A stretch of 64,000 bases of DNA from Gnetum montanum (taxonomy: Eukaryota > Streptophyta > Gnetopsida > Gnetales > Gnetaceae). Positions within the stretch are counted from its first letter, which is position 1; each line of letters begins with the position of its first letter. Made by a program: the position numbers and the translations under genes. The notes beneath the pieces are model-generated. The model was not told where the DNA came from. It searched no databases and was given only the letters and a program-made list of their open reading frames with translations. The stretch covers positions 332,620 through 396,619 of the forward strand of contig MNCI01034664.1 of NCBI GenBank assembly GCA_015680685.1, in the 5' to 3' direction. Of this stretch, positions 56,286 through 64,000 are shown piece after piece.

Positions 56286-57200
56286 ATGGGAAATCTATAC
56301 CCAAAATGTTGATGTTCTGTACCTAAAAAGTTAGGATACAAAGGTGTTTGCAAGTAAAAATATTCTTGTGAAAGTTCTTCTTTTGAGCCATACAAAATAG
56401 CCTATTGTAGAAACCACAACATTAGTGGTACATGATCTTTTATAAAGAAGCCAAGTTAGAATTGGTACAAAGATTTAAATAGAGATTAGAAGATATAATC
56501 TTTTAAATTCTAGAACTTCAAGTCATAAGAAAGAAAGAATGATCAAGATTCCAGAGAAGATACATAGTCTTGGCATTGATATTAAAAATCCAATTATCAA
56601 AAAGATGTGTATGTCTGATCAACATATATTTAATTTCCAAATCAACATGTGCAAATGTTAGAATTTATTAAGTGACCTAATTAATTAATCACATAAAGAA
56701 AAGTTTAAAGAACAAACTATTCCTAACCCAAATCAATCTCAACATAGTACCATTCATCCTCTGTGGAGACTTTAATGCAAAAGTGGGAAGTATTGTTCCT
56801 TAATTCTTAAAATATGGACATGCAAAGAATCCATGGAAGAGGAACCTAATTTGAAGAGGATGTTCCCATCAATTCAACATGCAATTGCATTAGATAGTGC
56901 ATATTCCACTTCAAATTTTCAGTAGATAAGTTGGATCCCAGAATTCAAGAGTAGGTGATGTTGACAGACAAAATTCACTAGGAATCACAGTTCACTAATC
57001 ATGTTGCTATGAGTAATGAAGATAAATCAACATCATTCTTTATTGAGACCCTAGAATATATTTGGTATAATGCTTAATTCTTCCTAGTTATCATGCTACT
57101 AGAGTTGATTCCTAAGAAAGAAATTGAAAAGCAAGTTTAAGGCCTGCCATCCTTAACAAGGCCATTCAACCATATATTCATTATGGTGAAACTACAACTA
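56286..57200 (+). pseudogene. LINE endonuclease relic, continuation after element 3
   Basis: The plus strand at 56747-56795 reads VPFILCGDFNAKVGSI, the GDFN motif of the LINE apurinic-type endonuclease, in the same orientation as the 46190-46442 piece. The remainder is frameshifted and rich in stops. Confidence 0.6.
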
Positions 57201-57299
57201 CTTCCATTAATCCTTGAGACTAATCAAGATTATGGAGACTCTTAACCATAATTTTATTTATAATCTTCTTATTTTTATTACTTAATTTATATTTTAATT

Positions 57300-57678
57300 A
57301 GGTAAGTAAAATATTTAGGGTAATGCAAGATGGAAATAAGGATTTGCCCTGCCTTCACTTGAGTAACTAGATATGAGTTGCACTTTGTGTGATCCTAGTT
57401 AGGCTTGGTGATTAGTGGTTGATAGACCTTTAATTTACCTCTTATCATTACTTTAGAGGGTGATGTAAGTATTAATAAAGTAAGATTTAATTTCCATATA
57501 TTCTTCTTACTTATGTTTTGTTTGTAGAATAAGCAGAAGAACATTAGAATATTCAACCTCAAGTCAAAAGTAGAAATCAAAGTATTGAAGCATTGGAACA
57601 TGGAAGGATCACTAGAGCTAGAGGAAGATCACTAATGTGGACTTTTTTGAGGATGAATGCAAGCCAAGGATGATAGTT
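57300..57678 (+). pseudogene. Possible 3' end of an LTR-C element polyprotein
   Basis: A short plus-strand reading, QVKSRNQSIEALEHGRITRA followed by RGRSL, resembles the …GPITRARA… tail seen at the end of some plant Ty3/gypsy polyproteins. It lies just before the LTR at 57679. This is suggestive only. Confidence 0.35.
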
Positions 57679-58168
57679 TTTCATGTCCCAATTCCCAAAT
57701 GGTGTCATTTCATAATAAATATTGTGTTTTTTTCATAACAAGTGTTGTATTATTGTAATAAGACTTAAAGGAACAAGTTGTAATTAAGATATGAAAGGGT
57801 ACAATCGTAATAATGGGTATGTCTCTTGAGTTGACCCTTGATGGTTTGACCTAAGGTATTTATACCTAGGTGACGAGGGTTGTATCAACATGGAGTTGCA
57901 AAGTCAGTAAAGGCAAGTAACAAGTGTCGAGTGAAGCAAGATAAGAAGGTGATTGACCATCCCTTCTAGCCAATTGTAGGCCTAACTATGGTGGTAGTGT
58001 TAGATTGTCTTTAAAGGAATAGATGTTAAAAGAAAATAACCCCAAGGAACCCTCAGAGCATAACCTATATACATTATTTCACATAATAAAGCATTCTTTT
58101 CATTTTCCTTATTGTTTTCCTTAAGCATAATGTCGAATATAATATATACTTGATGTTTGTCATGATAT
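57679..58168 (+). repeat. LTR-C2, uninterrupted copy of the second LTR family
   Basis: It starts TTCATGTCCC and contains GGTATTTATACCTAGGTGAC, matching 34701-35116 plus 42141-42245 across the insertion point at AAAGCATTCTTTT. It could be the 3' LTR of the element whose 5' LTR is LTR-C1, or a solo LTR. No target duplication was found. Confidence 0.78.
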
Positions 58169-59580
58169 TTGGGAACGATATGTCATAATTTTAGAATCTA
58201 TGCTTAGAAGATCTAGCTCTTCATAGAGGTGAATGGCAAAAAAGAACTTAATAAAATTTATGTTCTAAATGTGACTTTAGATTTAAGATTCTTAAAAAGA
58301 AACACAATTGTAACATGGCTAGACATATGAAGAATAAAAAGACTTTGGAACTGGTAAGTAAGAATTACTTTTGGTTAGGTATGTATAAATATGTTATTAA
58401 ATTTATTAAGGAATTTTATATTTGCGAGAAGTTCAAAGGTGGAAAAGGTGTTGATGAATGCTACATGCCCTTTTCAATTCCAAATGCTCCTTGGGAGAGT
58501 GTTTCCTTAGAATTTTTTATGGCATTAAAATAATATAATTTGGTCATGATTCTATCGATATTATGGTAGATAGACTTATCAAGATGTTTCATTTTATTTC
58601 ATGTAGGAGTAGTAATGCTGCTCATGTTGCTCATTTATTCTTTTAACATATTATGAAATTGCATGACATTCCATTAAATATTATGAATGGTAGGAATGTG
58701 AAACTCACAAGTTAGGTTTGGAGATTTCTTTGAAAATTGTTGGGAACAATGTTATTTTCTATAGCCTACCATCCTCAAAGTGATGGATAAACTGAAGTTG
58801 TTAGTATATCGTTGTTGAAGATATTGAGATGTTTATATGGGGATCAAGCTCAAAGGCGGGAGAATGCTAGCTAATTCTGAATTCTCATATAACAATGCCT
58901 TTCCTATTAGTATTAGTAAATTTCCTTTATTACTAATTATGGTTTCTCATCAAAGATGGTATATAAATTGAAGAAATTTGATGATTATACCTCCTTGAGC
59001 ACTAATTTTGTTAAGCCAATGAAGCAATTACATTAACAAGTCATATCTCACTTAGAGAAGAAGACTAAAGATGTATCTTCCAAGGCTAATGAGAAGAAGA
59101 GGAAAGTTGAATTTCAAATTGGTGACTATGTGTGGATCTATTTAAGAAAAGAAAGGTAGAGAAATGTACATCTCTATAAGCTCAAATCAAGAAGAATTAG
59201 TCCATTCAGAATTTGGGCCAAGATTAATTCTAATGCGTATGAGATTGATTTTCCTCATAATTTTCCTATTTCTTATGTTTTTAATGTTTCAAATTTGAGC
59301 CCTTATCATGGCAATGGTCTTGTATTAGACTTGGGGGATAGTCTTAAAGTCCTCAAGGATGAAATTGAAGATCAAAATTCATTAAATTCATCAAGAAAAC
59401 CAATTGTGTTGTAAGCAAGAGAGGAAAGGAACACAAGAGAGAAGAAAATCCATGAGTACTTGATGCATTAGAGTGGTGAAGGACCTAAGAATGCTATCTG
59501 GGTTTATGAGAATGATTTTTATTTGTGGGGATTTGATGCTATTCCAAGTGTATTACCTAATGGATACAAGATCTTTTGAG
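58169..59580 (+). pseudogene. Chromovirus-type Ty3/gypsy integrase and chromodomain relic
   Basis: The reading starts near LEDLALHRGEWQ just right of LTR-C2. The zinc-binding part follows (58285-58533: MKNKKTLELVSKNYFWLGMY, with the usual CxxC reduced to YIC), then NAPWESVSLEF. A decayed core contains AYHPQSDG*TEVV near 58770-58805. The C-terminal part reads FPISYVFNVSNLSPYHGNG, and a chromodomain-like KIHEYLMH*SGEGPKNAIWV YENDF lies near 59440-59520. The 5' part (gag to RNase H) is not present here. Confidence 0.72.
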
Positions 59581-62509
59581 AGTTGACAAAAATGCTGAGG
59601 ATATCAACCCATTCTCTAAGTTAATTCCCGTTCTCAATGTATCCTAGAAGTAGTAAGTTATCTATATTTGTGATTTTTAGTATTTATTAAGTTCTTTGTA
59701 TGTTTTTTTGTTGTTGGCTAGTCAACTACAATGTGCCCCTAATATCAACTATGAGTTTCAGTCTATCATAGTTTGGAATTTGAGATCAATTTAGTAATTT
59801 ATGAGGTTCTTTAGTGATTTGTGAGTACTTGCAACTTGTAGAAGATCATAATCTAGAGAATATGGGGCCATAACAAATCGCAATCTAGGAAGAAACAAAG
59901 ATACAAAATAATTGGATTTTACCAGTGCAAAGAGGTGTAAGTCATAATCCAATTGTAGGATAGTTATTATGAGATGGCTACAAGCTACAACCATTTGTAA
60001 TTTAAAAAAATATAATTTTTCAAAAAGTGCATAAAATTTTAAAGGAAGGCAAATGATTAGGGAATCTCAAAAAGCATTCTAAACATTATAAAAGATTTGA
60101 AGAGTTCTTAATGAAAGGGTAAGAGTGAAATTTGTCATTATGTAAGCTTGAAATGAAGTAAAAGTAATCTTCTTGAATAACTGAATGTGAGATCATCCTT
60201 TTGATAATTCTCCTAATATTGTGAGAGTGGTGTGAGGGTTTGATGGGTTGATTTTCTATCCTTGGGAGTGTGTTGCTTCTATTTTTGCATTTTATTTATT
60301 TACTTTGAGAAACAATAAAGTTTCCTTTTCATTTTCTTGTTCAATTACATGTTGTGACAAGTCTTTGTAGTCGAGTTAGCTTGGAATCGAAATTCAAGTC
60401 ATCTCCTCATCATTTGATGAGGCAGAGTGCTAGAAAGGTTAAATACTTTGTCTAGCTTTTTAAACAATGTGTGTGTGATTCCCACCCAATCTTTTCATAC
60501 TTTATAAGGTCTCAACATTGATAAAAATATGTGCTTTGCAAAACATACCAATAGAAGATAAATAATCATATCTTCTTTAGGTGCAAATATAGTAGGCAGG
60601 TATTGTGTGCTACCAAAATTCATCCCCATAATAGGATCATTGATGACTCCCCACTTTCAGTGATTCTTTAAGTAATTTGAAAAATGCATAATTCATGCAT
60701 CTTCAACATGATTCCCTTACTTACATCATCAGTGCCTGCTAAAGTGGCTTGGATGTTTTGGAATGAGGTGATGGTGGAAATGGGGGTAATCCCAACCTTT
60801 AAAATATACTATTCACCATAGTAAGAAAATACCAAGATCTAGTTATTAGTGAAGGCTATTAGATAGGGAAAGCTTCTTCCAATGTTGCAGGAAGAAGAGA
60901 AGTTTTAAGGTACATAATTTTATAATCATTGTAGAGGAGATGCAATAGTATTTCATCAATTTTGTGAGGTTAGAATTTATCTAATGAAGGAAGTAATTGA
61001 AAATTATGTGAGCATACCAAAAAATGAAGAGCTCATTCTACCCTTGGCTTGTAGTCTAAACAAGCTATCCCAATTTTTTTCTAGCATAATGCTATGAACT
61101 TCAAGTGGTTAAGTGACATACTCTGAGTTACCCTCCATTTGGCAACAAGTAATGGAGCCCATTGATAGGTTTTTCTAATCCATTTTAACAATGCTTGAAA
61201 GCTAAAGGGAATTCATTTTACTTTCATGTTGGGCTAACATTCTCAAATTTGTTATGGTCATCCTTATGTGTAGGTAAATACAAAAACACTCAAGGCTAAT
61301 CCTTGCATTATGGTAGGCAGCAAGAAGAATGTAGATTGCTCTACAATGGAATTCAAAGGTCCTCTAAATTATTCAAGTCTATAGTCATCTTCAAAGATTT
61401 GTATCTTCTTATATAATCTTAGAAACAATCACACATGGAAACATTACTTCAAAGTTCACATAAACCTCATTATGAAGGCATACTAATGGAAGGAATGCTT
61501 GTTGTAAAGGATTTCCATACCAGAATGCATATTGAGTTGGAAGTCACATTACAAGTGATGATTAATTAATCCAAAAAAACTCAAGAGGATACTCTTTGAA
61601 AATAGATGAAGATGTACCTTGCATAGAAGGTTCAACAAAGGATGCATGAAATTGATGCCAAGATAAAATAAGAAACTACCACTAAGTTACTTTAGACTAT
61701 CAAAAATTTGGAGGCATACCTAAAGTGGAATGCTCAACAACAATGGTGCATTGAGGAATTGGAAATGTATAGGAGGCATTAATGATAGGAGGAAGAATTG
61801 AAAAGCAGATGGAAAAAATGGGATCAACATGTAGATTGGAGAGGATCTAATATGGGAGGCTGAAAAGGCTAGAATCTAGGAGGCTACAGAATAATAGAGA
61901 AGTAATGAGAAGTGCCGAGCATGAGGAGATTAAAGCTTAGTTCATTAGAGATCATGAATTCAAGATTAGAGATTATCTCAAATTAGGAGACTACTTATAT
62001 CTAGATACGGATGTCAATCAGAGCATCCCATGATAAGAGTTATACTCTTTTATCAAGCACACCTCCTTATCTCTTCACCTTGATAAGGCTTAAGGCTTGG
62101 CCCCTAAAGTGAGAAATTAAAAAGGAGAAAGAGACAAGGAATTCCAACAATATATAGGATTGTGCAAATTAAGGAGTAACATGTTTTCATCAATTGGATT
62201 CATGGGTAGGAAAAACCCCACTACATTTGTAAGAATTTGTCATTTCTATGAAGGCATGTAACTACCATTTATTTACTAATAGTTTGTGTTATCAATATCA
62301 TGGTTTTGTTGAGGATCATCTTCGACTAGCTCTTTTGCTCTTTTGAAATTTATTCTAATTATTTTGGAGGGTATTTTATCTTTGGAAAATCACCCCTAAT
62401 TTTTTCTTGTATCTTTGCTACTACTAGGACTTTCCCCTTGTTCCTAATGTATGTTTTTCATCTATAATATAAACTTTCCTAACTATTTCTAAAAAAAATT
62501 CGTTACTTA
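59581..62509. other. Unassigned, probably retroelement-derived DNA
   Basis: No readable domain. 60220-60400 looks like an LTR or 3' end (a GAGAAACAATAAAGTTTCC polyadenylation-like word near 60308), which could belong to the chromovirus to its left. Lys/Glu-rich broken readings occur at 61600-61960 without a recognised motif. Confidence 0.35.
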
Positions 62510-63015
62510 TGTCGCATCCCCATTTTCAATTTGTGTCATTCCATAACCAAGATGGTGTTATTATGTAACAAAGAGTTATAATGATCATAATAAGATCCTT
62601 AATGAAAGGACACATTGTAATAATGAGCATGTCTGTTAAGGTAACCTTTGGAGATTTAACTTCAAGTATTTATACTTGATAATTAGAGGTCATGCCAACA
62701 TGGAGTTATAGAGTCGGTAAAGGCAAATAATAGGTGTTGGGTGAATTGGGACAAGAAGATGAGTAGCCATTCCTTCTAGCTAGGTCTAGGCCTAAGCATG
62801 GTGGTAGTGCTAGTTTACCTCTAAGAGATAGATGCCAAAGGAAAAAAACCCTAGGAAAATCAAAGAGCATGACCCAAAGACATTTATTTCTTTCTTAGTT
62901 TTATCATTAATGTAATTTCTTTTTATTTTCTTCTACATCTTTCTTTCATATTTTAATACAGATAATGTTAAATGTAATGTATATTGGATGTTTTCCTTAT
63001 CACTTACATCTTACA
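62510..63015 (+). repeat. LTR-C3, third copy of the second LTR family
   Basis: It starts TGTCGCATCCCCATTTTC and contains GTATTTATACTTGATAA, AACATGGAGTTATAGAGTCG and AATGTTAAATGTAATGTATA. It is collinear with LTR-C1 and C2 but more diverged. It probably ends ATCTTACA at 63015. Confidence 0.72.
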
Positions 63016-63214
63016 AATTACAAAGTGCATGTAAATTTTCATTACAATAAGGTATAAATACTATTCTACGAGTTATTTTTTTTATCACAAGTATCTTCCC
63101 TTGAGAAACCATTGGGATTTTTCTTTATAATCTTTGTTCTATATTGATGATTTAGAATTTTTCTAATTATTATTATTTTTTAAGGATTTCAAGTATCATT
63201 TTCAAAGTGACTAT

Positions 63215-63310
63215 CATTTGGAGTGATGGTAAGGTGCTTATTTCTTAAGTCACAAGACCTAGGTTTAAGCCTAGGTGCAACCACTTGAAAGAGGTCATGC
63301 TTTCATTCTT
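63215..63310 (+). mobile_element. tRNA-derived SINE copy, 5' part
   Basis: It reads CATTTGGAGTGATGGTAAGG (A box), GCTTATTTCTTAAGTCACAA, GACCTAGGTTTAAGCCTAGG (B box) and CAACCACTTGAAAGAGGT. It is the best-preserved head of the family that includes 22700-22880. It is followed by unrelated sequence. Confidence 0.72.
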
Positions 63311-63465
63311 TTACCAACTTGCTATCTATCCTATAAATCCTTGTTTGCACGACATGTTACTTTAAAGCCATATAGTTCTGTAAAATACTTATTACCAACT
63401 CATCATACATTTCCTATTGCTCATGAACCCATGTATTTTTTAAAAGCAAGAAAACATCAGGGATG

Positions 63466-63690
63466 GTAGCACAACCCCTATCTACATAATAGGGTAATAT
63501 TTTTTTTGAAAGTAGATATGATCCACTAAAAAAGGGCATCCCATTACAAGGTTAAGAAAATGGACATTTGTGTTGGTAGCACAACCCATATCTACAAAGT
63601 AGGGTAATATTTTTTTAGGATAGATGTGACCAACTAGACAAGAGTATCCGACTATTAGGCTTAGTAAACAAACATTCTTTCTTAACCTGG
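63466..63690. repeat. ~110 bp tandem duplication
   Basis: Units start at 63466 and 63576 with GTAGCACAACCC. They share TATCTAC…AGGGTAATATTTTTTT and GACCAACTAGACAAG / GATCCACTAAAAAAG-like words. The copies are diverged, so the duplication is not recent. The minus-strand open frame here only reads through the repeat. Confidence 0.75.
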
Positions 63691-64000
63691 GTTGCATGAG
63701 CATTTTCATGTCTCAATTAGATATTAGGTTAAGATCAACATTCATGTTTTATAGTCAATTACCCTAGTTGTTAAACCTCCATTTTTATAATTGTTGGATG
63801 GGCTTTGAGTTACTTAATATCCTCAATATCCATGTTTCTCTTCACATTTAGAAAAGATTATAAACAAAGACTAACGTTATGAGAATGTTGCTTCTTTCAA
63901 GCAAGGGAGAGTGTAGGAAAACATGCCTTGTTAGTAACTTGAAGATTGTTTTCCTTCTAGAACAAGGATCAAAAGGAGTGTAGAGATTCTTACGAATTCC
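63691..64000. other. Right edge, no feature recognised
   Basis: AT-rich DNA with no open frame or repeat partner identified. It ends in GAATTC by chance or cloning boundary. Confidence 0.4.

Noticed and set aside
57679-63015. LTR-C2 and LTR-C3 as the two ends of one element
   Set aside because: The pol relic between them begins at integrase directly beside LTR-C2 and is chromovirus-like, flanking duplications do not match, and 3 kb of unassigned DNA follows; the pairing is not supported.
63466-63690. Repeat array considered as a CRISPR-like array
   Set aside because: Only two diverged tandem units of about 110 bp, no short direct repeats with spacers, and the context is a plant genome.

Overview
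The window is nuclear DNA of a land plant, most likely a seed plant with a large, repeat-rich genome. It holds one split plant gene with introns up to about 10 kb, plus many nested and decayed plant-type retroelements (Athila-like Ty3/gypsy, Ty1/copia, a chromovirus, LINEs, tRNA-derived SINEs). A 10 kb intron carrying a whole retrotransposon is common in gymnosperms but also occurs in some early-diverging angiosperms, so the taxon is not fixed by the sequence. Nothing bacterial is present: no operons, no CRISPR array.

Layout. 1-3941: a broken Athila-like Ty3/gypsy element on the + strand. 3955-4675: a two-exon relic of a SOG1-like NAC gene. 5631-6024: a foldback (MITE-like) element. 6126-7263: a 5'-truncated LINE with a near-perfect 16/17 bp target duplication. 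7546-27430: the one gene that looks functional, an 11-exon O-fucosyltransferase-family protein of 571 residues. Intron 3 holds an RTE-type LINE scrap. Intron 5 holds a dead Ty1/copia element (14855-21298, antisense) that landed inside a SINE and itself carries an LTR-like insertion and a duplicated RNase H segment.

27431-34700 is intergenic, with a decayed LINE ORF1 (minus strand), clusters of tRNA-like SINE copies, and a solo LTR (33301-34206) with a perfect 5 bp duplication. 34701-58168 is a nest. An LTR of a second family (34701-42245) is split by an Athila-like deletion derivative (35117-42135, duplication GCATT) that has lost RT, RNase H and most of integrase. Further right, a decayed LINE endonuclease region is split by a near full-length sister element (46443-56285, duplication ATGGG). 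58169-59580 is a decayed chromovirus pol end. 59580-64000 holds further LTR-like and SINE repeats.

The three Athila-like elements and the solo LTR share LTRs and let the history be read: one full-length copy, one internal deletion derivative, one 5'-deleted copy and one solo LTR. All are dead by stops, frameshifts and catalytic-site changes. I found no convincing new biological system. The most interesting items are the SOG1-like relic, the 5S rRNA-derived (Cassandra-like) promoter block at 45157-45240, the perfect palindromes at the LTR outer ends, and the LINE insertion about 265 bp upstream of the O-fucosyltransferase start codon.
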